This document shows positions 1 through 10,824 of a DNA stretch of 60,000 bases, piece by piece. The DNA is from Apostichopus japonicus. Its lineage: Eukaryota; Echinodermata; Holothuroidea; Aspidochirotida; Stichopodidae. Every line of letters starts with the position of its first letter. The stretch's first letter is position 1. Position numbers and translations under genes: made by a program. The stretch is from positions 15,071,984-15,131,983 of the forward strand of contig NC_092564.1 of the NCBI RefSeq assembly GCF_037975245.1, given 5' to 3'. Under the pieces are notes generated by a model. It worked only from the letters and a program-made list of their open reading frames with translations. It did not search any database and was not told where the DNA came from.

Positions 1-316
1 TCTGTAATCATTGAATACATGTTAACATGGCGTTCCATACTCACGGCATTGCTGAAACATGTTTCCATTTAATGACCTTTCACCGTCAAAACTATGACGT
101 CATAATCACGGCACAATAAATCCGTCACCGCGTTGTGTTCAGAGGCTCTAAGAAACCATCAGTCAATATCTGGCACTTGCGGTATCTGTATTATATTTTT
201 CAATAAAGAGATTATTCGTTTTGTTGTAGAAATTAACTATACGAGTCACTCTCTGACATGGTAAGAATCATTTCGATCCAGTAATCATCTGCTGACATTA
301 CACGAGCTGCTTAGTT
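1..316. other. Upstream flank of the Ig-receptor gene
   Basis: No coding region is visible. It should contain the 5' UTR and promoter of the gene starting at 317, but I see no strong TATA box or initiator. An AATAAA-like string near 200 lies upstream of the gene and probably does not belong to it. Confidence 0.4.
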
Positions 317-1738
317 ATGGAGAGGAGAGGAAAAATCTGTTTTGTTGGAACCATTGCTGTCAGTCCAATTCAAATACTGCTTTTCCTTGTCAATTTAGCA
401 AACTTATTTATGCTTTGCTTCGGAGAGGAAACTATTGAGTTTGGTCCAGTATGGAAGGAACATATAATCCGATCAGAAGGACAAACAGTGACCTTACGCT
501 GTATAAGTAAAGGTAGTGTCACAATGTTCCGAACTGAGACACTTAAGAACGACCTTGAGAGAAAAATTATGATGAATTCAACACTGCTTGGGAATTACAC
601 TGAAAGTTATATTTTCAACTCCACGAAGAATGGATCAGACTTTATTAATGACTTAACTATTAGAGATGTTACCAGGGATTTTAACGGTTCCGTATTTAAA
701 TGCGTGGACCATATTACGTTCAATCCACTGCAGCTTACATTGATAGTGCTATACAGTCCAAGACGTGAATATCCACAGTGTACATCAGGCTCTACTTATC
801 CAATGTATTTCACTGATGAAATTGGTGAACCATTTGATATAACCTGTATCTCGAAAGACGGAAATCCGAGAATAAACCTCTCCTTACAAAACACGCTGAC
901 ATTGATAAACAGTTCGTCCGTTACTCTTGGAAAGAATAAAACTCATCGATATGTTGAACTGAATACTAAACTCGATAGTAAATGGAACAACAGTATGTTT
1001 TATTGTTACGTTGTGCAATCTTCTCCAGGAATGGTTAATTACAGTGCTAATTGTTCATTTGGTCCAATACAATTTGTTGACGAATTAACTATCATTACGA
1101 ATACATCGAATGTGTCATTTAAAGAAGGAAAGAACATTATGTTTTCTTGTAAGAGTAATATTGATGCTGCTTACAAACAATGGAACATATTAGATATTCC
1201 GAAACATGTTTCGTATTCCAGTTCAAATGATTCAGATTTGATATACTTAGAAATAGATGTTAGTAATTTTACTAAAGATACCATAATAACATTAGCCTGC
1301 TTTGTATCTTATCGTGACAGAAACTTGACTACGAATGTAACGGCCTGTGTCGAAGCTTCTGGAAATGGATCAATCTTACCTATTCTCGTTACCTTAGCCG
1401 CACTCTCAATGGTGCTCTCAATTTTACTAAGTATCGTCGTAATGAAAATAGTGAATAAAAGTCAGAAAAAACAAAATTATAACATAGATATATCAATAGA
1501 CGACTCTAATGACAGCATAGAAGGACACACATACACTGCACCAGAAGAGAGTCAGTTAAATACAGGTTTGCATATGGACAGATTATCTGTAGAGGAAAAT
1601 CTTGATTACGAAGAAATACCAACAGTAGCATATGACATGATAACTAATGTTGCCTATGAGCCATGTTCTGTGGATGCATCATCATCAGCTATTCTAGATG
1701 AGAGGATTCAGGGAGCACAGCAAGGTAACTCGTCATAA
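317..1738 (+). CDS. Type I membrane receptor with three Ig-like domains and ITIM-type tail
   Basis: An uninterrupted 473-residue frame. Residues 1-36 look like a signal peptide (basic MERRGK start, then a hydrophobic stretch ending near LFMLCFG). The ectodomain shows three Ig-like units with cysteine pairs around LRCIS/FKCVD, ITCIS/FYCYV and FSCKS/LACFV, and many NxS/T glycosylation sites. Residues about 352-376 form one membrane helix, followed by a tail of about 97 residues. Tyrosines at about 431, 439 and 447 are 8 residues apart. LDYEEI and VAYDMI both fit the ITIM consensus (I/V/L/S)xYxx(I/V/L), and YEEI is also the classic Src-SH2 ligand. The family is not one I can name; an inhibitory or SH2-recruiting surface receptor is inferred. 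The gene appears intronless, but an AAG/GTAACT donor-like site just before the stop leaves room for an alternative C terminus. The start is the first ATG ahead of the signal peptide. Confidence 0.82.
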   Translation: MERRGKICFVGTIAVSPIQILLFLVNLANLFMLCFGEETIEFGPVWKEHIIRSEGQTVTLRCISKGSVTMFRTETLKNDLERKIMMNSTLLGNYTESYIFNSTKNGSDFINDLTIRDVTRDFNGSVFKCVDHITFNPLQLTLIVLYSPRREYPQCTSGSTYPMYFTDEIGEPFDITCISKDGNPRINLSLQNTLTLINSSSVTLGKNKTHRYVELNTKLDSKWNNSMFYCYVVQSSPGMVNYSANCSFGPIQFVDELTIITNTSNVSFKEGKNIMFSCKSNIDAAYKQWNILDIPKHVSYSSSNDSDLIYLEIDVSNFTKDTIITLACFVSYRDRNLTTNVTACVEASGNGSILPILVTLAALSMVLSILLSIVVMKIVNKSQKKQNYNIDISIDDSNDSIEGHTYTAPEESQLNTGLHMDRLSVEENLDYEEIPTVAYDMITNVAYEPCSVDASSSAILDERIQGAQQGNSS

Positions 1739-1958
1739 TGAGGACATAATAATAGAGAACAACGAAGAAACAATGGAAGATGTCAAAGTTAGAGAAAGTC
1801 ATACAAGTAACGGTAAGGAAAGTCACAATAACCTTGATCTTCGAGACATGTTAGTTGTTACACAGACAGCGAGGCTGATAATTTGCAAAATGGACTACCA
1901 TTTTGCTTATGCTCGGTCTTTACTTATAATGCAATGTTGGACATTGACGGTATGGTGA
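1698..1958 (+). other. Overlapping small ORF after the Ig gene, possible alternative tail or 3' UTR
   Basis: An 86-codon frame overlaps the last 41 nt of the Ig gene in another frame and continues into its probable 3' UTR. It is acidic at first (runs of N, E and D) with no recognisable domain. It most likely is not translated. It would matter only if splicing at the donor-like sites near 1722 or 1812 joined it, or a downstream exon, to the receptor tail. Confidence 0.15.
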
Positions 1959-4900
1959 TGTAGAGAACATAACTATATGATCAAGATCACAAGTTGAAAC
2001 ACAGCGAACGACAGAGAAAGATTAGTCAACAGCAACAAACAAACCCGCGCGGATAACATTATTTTCGAAGAAAACCTCGAACAGACAGACCTTCAGTGAA
2101 ATACAACCTTTTACATGGAAAATAATATACCGTACTGAGTAAGTAGGATGAGTATGTTTCTAGGAGTTCTCATTTTAAGATCGAATTTAGGACATTTCGA
2201 AAAATACAACTAGATAATCAAGATGATGTAACAACAGAAAATAGAGAACAGAACAGAAAGGTCGGAAAACAGTAACATGCGAAATGGTAATTGCTAAGGA
2301 GAGTTAGGCATAATAATTATAATAATAACAGTATTTTCGGGAAACACCAGACTGAGAGACAACAACGATATACAGTAGTTTACTTGTGATGTCACAATTA
2401 ATGTTGTAGTCTTGTCGTATTAGTACCATGGTGAGTCTAAGTATTTCTCTAATTTTCTACATCTGCCTGTCTATAGCCTTTTTGCAGTCTGTTATACCAA
2501 CATGCAACATCTACATAAACATTTAATGAAGAACGGAATGAATACAAAATACAATTAGTTGATTCTAAATGACATCAAATACTCTATATTTCGTTTTAAC
2601 GCAAATGTCATAAGTACAATAGGAAAGTTATTGAAACAAAAGTTACAAACAAGTAACAGCCTGGCAGATGTAAGTAAACACAAACTATAATAGCTTTGCA
2701 AATTAACATCATCATTTAGGCTTCATGTCAGTCTGTGCAACCATGTAGTTGCTAGCACACTTTAAACTTGATTTACTTTACATCGCTATTATAAAACCAT
2801 GAAGTAGGCCTATCCGAAAGTGAGTCCTAGCAGGTCGAACGTCATAGTAGGTCATTCTACTTACTACATCGAGCATTGGATATCGGACTATTAAGAGAAT
2901 TATAGTTAATCATGCCATATTGTCTTTTAGTAGGGTTTTCACATGTTAGGGATTACATAATCTTCCGGGGTTACTAGGCTGAACGGTTTACTTATTAATT
3001 AAAGCTAACAACTAATTGAAGATATACACTTGAAAGACAATGTATAACCCTCTCAATTGTAAGCAGTTAAAATAATTGTACTTCAGAGGTCGGTAAGTGA
3101 GTTAACAAAACGTGTACAAACTTTTACAACTAGATTCCTATAGAAGCCATACAAATATCATATTTAATAGTGACTCCATTAGTTTCATTTTAATTGATAA
3201 TATACTAAACTGTTCATCATATATAGTCTAATAAAAATCGTTTCTATTGTTAATACGAGCAGCAATCTGTCAGCAATGTCAAGCACAGGTTAAGAATTAT
3301 TGTACCTATTTACGAAAGCTAAAGGGGCTAATGATATGTGAAACATAATAACAGTTTTCTGGTCAACTTTGACAGACAGTGTCGACAATATACATTGTAC
3401 CTGTAATTCTTGCAAATGGGGATTTTGAATGTTTCTACCAAATGCGCTGCCATGTCGACCGTAATGCGCGTAATATATACTGTCTAAAGATCGCCAAAGA
3501 TTGCGTAATGAGTTATGAGTGGTAAATGCCATACTAGCTAGACAATGTCACATCATGTTAGTTGGGAATGTACAGGTGCGCCTCCCTTAGAGAAAATTCG
3601 CAGTGATTTCAGAGACTTCTGCGTGTTAAGTTTCGCGGAATTACATAGGATTGATTAATTTTGGGCCTGTCTAGAGATTTCTATTTTGTCTTTTGTCATC
3701 ATTCTACACAAAAAAAGAGATTTGTTACTTTATACAAACTAATTATAGACATGATGGGTATTCTACTAGACGTTACTGATATTTCCGTTGTGCTGGTTGC
3801 TATGGTGATTTAGTCTGTCAATTTTAATCTTATCCTTACATTGTAGATTTTTTCTTTTTCAATTGTAATAAAGTATTTGCCTGAATATCCACCAGTAAAT
3901 GACACCATCGATTTACTTTAATGTCACGTCTACTCCACAAATATATGTTATGGACAGAAGTATCTTGGAATGTATCTTGGGAAGGTATTGGCTATACATC
4001 CGTATAATTTATGTTGATATCGTCTTATAAGCTAATTTTGGCTTGAATCAACTTTTGAAATGTTAATTAATTCTAACCCATCGATTGTTGAATTTCTGGT
4101 GTTCCTCTCGAAATTTCATAGTCTCTCTCCGAGGTGAATAATATCCTCATTTTGTTTTACAAACCTTTGGGGCCTAAGTTCAGTCATAAAATGACATATC
4201 TCTTTTTGCTTGGCCCTCTGCTACAGCGTCACTCTTTTTAACCTCAATTGTTTTAACATTAAATCCAAGTAATAATTCTAGAAATATCTCGGGATTTGTC
4301 TTTCCCACCGTAAGGGTGACTGTTTTTCCGTTTGAATTACCAACGAAGGCCAAAAAGGCCATGGCTGACGTAATTTCCAGGATAGCCTTGGTGCCCTACA
4401 AAAACACCTACCATCAAAGGCCACAAAGGCTGTCGTGCCCAAATTCCTTGGCCGTAATTTAGCCGCTGTGCCCTTTCACTTGAGTGCAATGCCAAATAGA
4501 TTCATAAGAAGACCATATGAGATAAAAATCAGATAATATCAAACTATGAGTCATGCATGCATGTGTCTTTTCATAGTTAGTGATTTTTACATTATTTTAC
4601 AGGGATGTGCCCACGCCCCGCCAAGCACTAAAATTACCGCCCAGCACTGTCTTAAAAATCGTGAATCCCGCCCAGCAGTATTTTCATCTAAAATCCCGAC
4701 ATTCCTAACAATATATTCAACATAAATTGGGCCTAGCCTATGCCAAAATCATACAGACAAATAATGCATTAGTTACGCATGCGAGAAACATTGCTTACGG
4801 CTCTCAATCGGTCCCTTGTAAAATCTCTTTGAAAACAAACTAATAACTTTTACCAGGTACGTAATATATTTCACTAAAAAAAAAATTTTAAATGTAAATT

Positions 4901-5728
4901 GTTAGCAAAACTACTACTTGTGTATGTGCTTAAAAAGCTACACAAGTGCCAGCATTCGGCATCCGAGCACCTTCAAAAATCGACAAATTTCTCAAAGGGG
5001 AGAGGGACACCCCTCCCTCTTAAACCCCTCCCCCAGGACGGCGATCAGTATACCCGGCACTCAGGAAATCCTGGGCACATCCCTGAAATTAGCAGAGTTA
5101 AAAAAGAGGACAAACCAATAGTATGTGTAATGTGTTCTGCTGCATACTCATAAAATCACATTAAGCTAATACTGATGTTTTTTGGCTGTTTAGCAACAGA
5201 ACTTTTTGGCCTTGGTGCCCTACTTGATGGCCTTGGTGCCCTCCCAAATTCATAAGTCACAGAAACCAAATGTCCTTGCCCTCACCAAGCCTTATTTCCA
5301 GCCCTGACCTACCTAAGCTTTCCCGCATTGCAAATCTTCTTTAACTGTGGTTTTTGAGAGACCTCACTCCAATTGGTAAGATTATCATTATCAAAACATT
5401 TGCAATTTCCCAACTTGTATATTTATTTACAGAACTCCCCAACCCTCCTGCTTATTTTTTTTTAAATACCTTAATAAGCTCTTTTATAAATTATTTAGAA
5501 CAATAAAACAGATAAGGTAAATATATATGTCCTCTGTAATGCTAACAGTTAGGGAAGTGTAAATATGATTGATCTCCATGTTTTTGCCAACAGTTAAAAG
5601 ACAAAGCTTGGTAAATATGTACATTAAACGAACATTTTAGACCTTGGAAAGTACTCTTTAATTATGTCTGTACGCAAATATGGCAGTGAATCTCTTTGTT
5701 TCTTATTAAGGTGATATTATCACATCCA
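1959..5728. other. Non-coding stretch with degenerate repeats
   Basis: No convincing gene in 3.8 kb. The part from about 4340 to 5260 repeats the string GGCCTTGGTGCCCT (near 4385, 5208 and 5229) and CCGCCCAGCACT/CCGCCCAGCAGT (4630-4680), and looks like a decayed dispersed repeat. Short frames at 4180-4362 (-) and 4899-5153 (+) have no recognisable domain. The rest is unremarkable AT-rich sequence. Confidence 0.4.
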
Positions 5729-5930
5729 TGACCTTTGACCTCCACTAAAAACAATGGGCTACTGGTACCCCGTGGGGTCCTCCTGCTCAAAAACTATGGA
5801 GTTGTTACGACCTTCCCCCCTTTAGATATCGCGTTTACGACGTTTGTCACCGTTTCACCCCTGGTGACCCCAAATGACCTTTGACCTCCACCAAAAACCT
5901 TGGGCTACTGGTACCCCGTGGGGTGATGTT
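5729..5930 (+). repeat. Direct repeat with two perfect DR1 nuclear-receptor-type motifs
   Basis: A unit of roughly 55 bp occurs twice, about 146 bp apart: TGACCTTTGACCT (5729-5741 and 5875-5887), then CCAC(T/C)AAAAAC, GGGCTACTGGTACCCCGTGGGGT. The 13-mer is the complement of AGGTCAAAGGTCA, the DR1 site bound by HNF4 and RXR heterodimers. The whole unit being repeated suggests a dispersed or duplicated repeat rather than an enhancer built for a gene. Confidence 0.6.
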
Positions 5931-6099
5931 TGGGCTCTTTTGAATTTCTCAGTACCTGAAGCGTATGTTGCTAGCCAGTTTGTGTTAAAGAGCAGTTTCC
6001 TTAAAATTGTATTGTTTATTTTGATGTTTTGAAAGAAAATAAGGTGTATTATATTGGTGAATTTTTCACCGATGATGGTCACATTTATTTTGTCGTATC

Positions 6100-6992
6100 A
6101 AAATGTTGTTATTAAGCATAATATTCCAAATTTCCCTATCACCTATTACTAGGGCATATAATTTCTTAAATATGTATGAACGCCTACAGTATAAAATTCT
6201 CCTTACAAACCAGAACCACACATTTTGTATACAGATCTTTTTTTCACGAATAACGCTCCCACCCAGGGGAGGAAGGTATCCACGTCACGAGTTTAATTGG
6301 AATTCTATTTTTGTTATTCGGTATGTTACGTTATGTTAGTCAGGGAGCCTAACATTAAATATTTCAGTTTCGTTTCCTGATTAGGTTTATAGGCTCAAAT
6401 CATTATCTATTCCGTATAAAAGTAAATGATTTCTGCTCTCTGTTCCTTTTTTATTTGTAGCTCTGAAAGTGAAACTTTAGAGCACCTTTTTCTATTTTGT
6501 CCGATAGTAACATAGCAACAAAATGCAACTTACACTAACCGTATATTAGGAAAAAAGGTGTTAATATAGATTAATTAATTGTATACTTCAGAGATGTAGT
6601 TCCAATGAACAGCCCTAGGCTATTAACTTCTTTGTTATGCATGCAAAGTGCTTTCTTTTTTTACAGGCAAGAACATGGTTCCAGATGCAATGACTTTTTG
6701 TTTAAAGATTAAGGTCATTTTTTGAGCTTGAACACTTCTTTCTCACCAAGCAAAAGTAATTTGAAAATGGTTGAGAAGTACAAGTCTTTGATTGCTTTTA
6801 ATTTGCGGTACTGTGTGTTTGTGTCTCACATCCTGTTTTAAAATGTCTTATGTTTTCATATTCTTACAATTGTTTGATACTGTACGTTTTAGGTTTTCAT
6901 ATATTAATGTTTGTATCTCATATCCTGTTTAATACGAGCATGCAATTATACCCTCGTGGTTTAATAAAGTTGATCTAATCTAATCTAAATAA
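6100..6992 (+). mobile_element. Decayed 3' end of a non-LTR retrotransposon (LINE)
   Basis: Around 6420-6515 one frame reads VNDFCSLC...SESETLEHLFLFCP, the C-terminal Cys/His motif (C..C...ET..HLF..C) found at the end of many LINE ORF2 proteins. The strand ends near 6990 with TTTAATAAAGTTGATCTAATCTAATCTAAA, a short ATCTA-type tandem tail typical of LINE 3' ends. Several stops and frame changes show it is dead. Its 5' limit is uncertain. It is not the same family as the LINE at 7.93-10.82 kb, whose ORF ends differently. Confidence 0.6.
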
Positions 6993-7928
6993 TTTTATTT
7001 GAGTTCATGTTCACTCCTTTGGTTTTTCTGTCTGTCTACGGAGCTTTTGATCACTATACTACGTGTAAGTTGTAAGACTTATTCTTTGCAAATACCTCAC
7101 CATACATGGTTTTTATGTATGAAAAGTTTTGTGAAGAAAGACATGAAATAAAGAGATGCAAGAAGAAAACTTTTGAAATGTGTTACCTTTTATTGTATGT
7201 ACGTGCCTTCACGAGGTTTTCTTTGTGTGTGTTTATTTTATGTATTGACTATCGTTTCATAAAATATCAGGAGATATAGATAAAAACAAAATAACAGCAA
7301 AAAAGTCTAATTGATGATTTACAATTATTACAATGATTACAATTATTTTCGTTTTAAACAATTTCATCTGAAAGGCATACTGGTAGTTTTAAATTTAACA
7401 CAGTGGTATCTTATATCTATAGGGTATTAGTTAAGAACAAAATTCACATTTTCAATATCGGATTGATTGGTTTTAGAAGCCATTGAAATAAATGCAAAGT
7501 CGTTGGTTGTACAAGAATTAATAGAGATAACATTCAGGTTATAATTAAAAGATTACATATTGTTATTCAAAGGACTATATATCATGATTTAAAAGTAATG
7601 CTGAACAGGAAGGGTGGAGATAGTAGCATTTTTTTCATGTTTTATAATTAAAAACTGCCCTTTATTTATATAAAAAAAGTGCCCTTTTTGTTCCAAAATT
7701 AGTTAAATAATAAAATTAAAAAGTACCACTATTGAAATTTGTGGCCTCGGAAGGCACAGAAGATACAATGTTGGAAAATTTGTATGTAGCATTGTGGTTG
7801 TCACACATCCCAGTGTCCCCCCTCAGCTCGCCCCTCTCCTTCCCCGCCCGTCCAGATTGAAGCCTTTCCGTCCGCCCGAATCGAAGTTGATGACTGAAAG
7901 AGGGTTGAAACGATGATGTTATGGGTGA
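6993..7928. other. Spacer upstream of the LINE
   Basis: AT-rich sequence with no gene I can support. The part from about 7740 to 7928 may be the decayed 5' portion of the LINE endonuclease region, but I cannot recognise conserved residues there. Confidence 0.35.
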
Positions 7929-8528
7929 AATCACAGGGATAGCAAGAGAGGTGGTGGTGTTGGTCTTTTTATATCGAATAATTATACGTTTGTAAAAAGG
8001 ACTGACATATCTTTTTTCAATGAGGCGATAGAAAGCATTTTCATAGAAATAGCAATGAATAAGAATAATATAATCGTTGGAGTAGTCTATAGACCTCCAC
8101 AGGGTTTGACATCTAAATTCAATGAATATATAAATATTATACTCAATTCAATATCTAGTGAGAACAAACATGGTTATATCATGGGGGATTTTAATATTGA
8201 TTTACTAAAAAATGGAACTTCTGACTTCATAAACACTGTGTTTTCAAACAATTTTTTCCCTAAAATTTCCAAGCCTACTCGAGTAAGTGGAACCGTGGCC
8301 TCACTTATTGACAATATATTCACCAACAATATTACTGATATCACGCCTGGCATACTACTAACGAATATAAGTGACCACTTCCCCGTTTTCATTCAAACTT
8401 CAGTAGAACAGAGTAAATCTGATTCTGGCTACTACACTAGGAACTATTCCGACAAGAATACTACGTATTTTAATAATTTAATATATATAATACCGACTGG
8501 AATTTCATATGTTCTATTGAGGACGTGA
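7929..8528 (+). pseudogene. LINE endonuclease domain fragment
   Basis: The frame is open from 7929, well before the first ATG at 8055, and begins in mid-domain with KRGGGVGLFIS. It keeps the catalytic-region motifs VVYRPP, GDFNIDLL and ISDHFPVF of the exonuclease-endonuclease-phosphatase fold used to nick target DNA. The N-terminal third (with the first metal-binding residues) is missing. Near 8470-8490, in a TA-rich stretch, the reading shifts: the LINE sequence (TDWNFICSIEDVN) continues in the frame used by the next segment. Confidence 0.85.
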
Positions 8529-10594
8529 ACGTAGCTTATTACAATTTCATTACAGTTTTTCAAAATATTTATGATGAATGCTTTCCATATATTTATATCA
8601 GTAACTCAAAGCGTCGTAAAAAGCGTCATCCTTGGATAACGACTGGTATTTTACAATCAATCAAACGTAAAAATAAACTCTATCGCAAGATGTTGAAAAA
8701 CCCCAATATGGACAATTCCGACAAGTTTCGTACTTACCGTAATAAATTGACCCACATTATTCGTATTTCGAAAACTCGGTATTATTCTGATAAGTTCAAT
8801 AGTTGCAGTGGCAATTCTAAACGTACTTGGGCAATAATCAATGATGTATTACATAATAGAAAAAGTAAGTCGTCTATTCCCGACACGATGAAAGTCAGCA
8901 ACGGTAAAACCAATGATCCTTAGCAGATTACAAACGCATTCAATGATATCCTTATAAATGTTGGGCCCAACTTAGCGTCAGATATTCATAGTGACACTAA
9001 TCCAAATCATTACTTAAGAAATTCAAATCCTTCAACCCTTTATATGTCTCCTGCAAATGAGAGTGAAGTATTTAAAGTTGCACTTGCTTGTTTGAAACCA
9101 GATAAATCTGCCGGCTTCGATGGCATAAAGCCTTCAATACTACGAAAGGTGTTACATTACGTTGTTCACCCTCTTACTCACATTACAAATTTATCCTTAG
9201 CAACTGGTACTGTCCCAGATCATATAAAAATTGCGAAAGTTATCCCTGTTTACAAAGAAGGGGATCACGATGTTATAGGTAATTATCGCCCAGTTTCTGT
9301 ACTAACAGGCTTCTCTAAAATCTTTGAAAGAATAGTTCATAATCGTATTTATAATTTTATCAGTAAACATGATATTATGTTCAAAAGTCAATATGGGTAT
9401 CGGCCAGGACACTCAACCGAACTTGCTTTGACTGAGGCCTTGGAGGTATTGTATGATGCCATAGATAATAAAAGGATTTCCGTCGGTGTATTCTTGGACT
9501 TGTCCAAAGCGTTTGATACAATTGATCACCGTATTTTGTTTATGAAATTGTCACATTATGGCATAAGAGGCACAGGACTAGACTGGATTAGAAGCTATTT
9601 ATCAAACAGAAAACAATTTAAAAATTGTCTTCATACGGATTCTGATTGCATGAATGTTGTTTGTGGGGTTCCACAAGGATCTATATTGGGGCCCTTGCTT
9701 TTTATAATATATGTAAATGATATTTGTCATGTGTCAGATAATTGTACTATCATATCATTCGCTGATGCTACTAATATTTTTTTCTCTGGCTTGGATCCTG
9801 TGGAAATGAGGGCTAGAATTTGTCATGTGCTTGATGAATTTCATGCTTGGTTTTCAGCTAACAAACTTTCTTTAAATGTAGGTAAGACAAAATATGTTGT
9901 TTTCAATGAAGGTAGGAATAGGAATATTCTGTCTGACATACAGATGCATGGTAGTAGTCTTAAAAAAGTGTGTTTTACCACTTTTCTAGGAGTAACTATT
10001 GATTCTGGTCTGACATGGCGTGATCATATAAATACAATATCAACAAATATTTCTCGAGGCGTTGGGATTCTTTCCAAATTGAAGCACTACTTACCAAAAC
10101 ATATTCTTCGTTCTTTATATTTTACTTTAATTTATCCTCACCTTACTTATTGCATTACAGTTTGGTCTGGCACGGCTGCTTATAACATTAAGAAACTTTT
10201 TGTACTTCAAAAAAGGGTTATTCGACATATATCTTCTGCCGACTATAACGATCATACTAGTAAATTATTTGCCTCACTTAAGCTACTGAAATTACCGGAC
10301 CTTGTGAAAGTTCATCTTGCTACATTCGCTTATCGCTCTATTAATGGGTATAATCCGCCCACATGTAAAAATTTATTCACTGTTAATAGGGAAATCCATG
10401 ATTATAATACAAGACAGGCTGGTCACATACATAGACTTTTTCCCCATAGTAACCTGGGTAAACAGAGTATACGTTATCGGGCAAACACTTGCTGGAATTA
10501 TCTACTTAATCATCATGATCATATACAAAATGATTCTCAGTCACCACGTTCCTTTAAACGTCAATTAAGCGAGGTTTACATAAGTGATTATTGA
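8525..10594 (+). pseudogene. LINE reverse transcriptase with nonsense codon and FADD-to-FADA change
   Basis: This is one continuous frame apart from a TAG at 8921-8923; downstream it stays in the same frame (QITNAFNDI, then NESEVFKVALACLKPDKSAGFDGI). RT blocks are in order: KVIPVYKEGD, NYRPVSVL, YGYRPGHST, FLDLSKAFDTIDH, GVPQGSILGPLLF, then SFADATNIFFSG. The last normally reads (F/Y)ADD; here GCT replaces the second aspartate codon at about 9763, removing a catalytic metal ligand. A C-terminal helical region with LQKRVIRHIS and a basic tail follows, ending SEVYISDY. The copy should be unable to copy itself. Confidence 0.9.
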
Positions 10595-10824
10595 TTCATA
10601 TTACTTTTTAGAAATCTTAGTTTGTTTATATCGTTAACTCTGATAACTTAATTATTTTCCTTCTTTAGGGAGTGGCTCTACTCGATAAGCCTTTCAGGTT
10701 TTTAGATCACTTCCTTTCTCTTTATACTCAATTTCATATCTGTAAACGTTTGTATGACATACAATGTACCGTATATTGAGAAAAAACAAATAAATGAAAT
10801 ACAAAATGAAAATGAAATGAAATC

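Larger units (their letters stand above)
7929..10824 (+). mobile_element. 5'-truncated, inactive Jockey/CR1-superfamily LINE
   Basis: The order is endonuclease C-terminal half (7929 to about 8485), linker, reverse transcriptase (about 8990-10594), 3' UTR, then a short AAATGAAAT-type tail ending near 10824. RGGGVGLFIS, GVVYRPP, GDFNID and SDHFPVF are hallmarks of the APE-type endonuclease. YRPVSV, DLSKAFDTIDH and GVPQGSILGPLLF are RT motifs. The copy carries a frameshift at about 8470-8490, a TAG at 8921-8923 and a changed catalytic box. Flanking target-site duplications are not obvious. The clade call (Jockey/CR1/L2-like) rests on the RT motifs and the short-repeat tail and is approximate. 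Confidence 0.9.

Noticed and set aside
8174-8392. 72-codon minus-strand frame
   Set aside because: Antisense shadow of the LINE endonuclease region.
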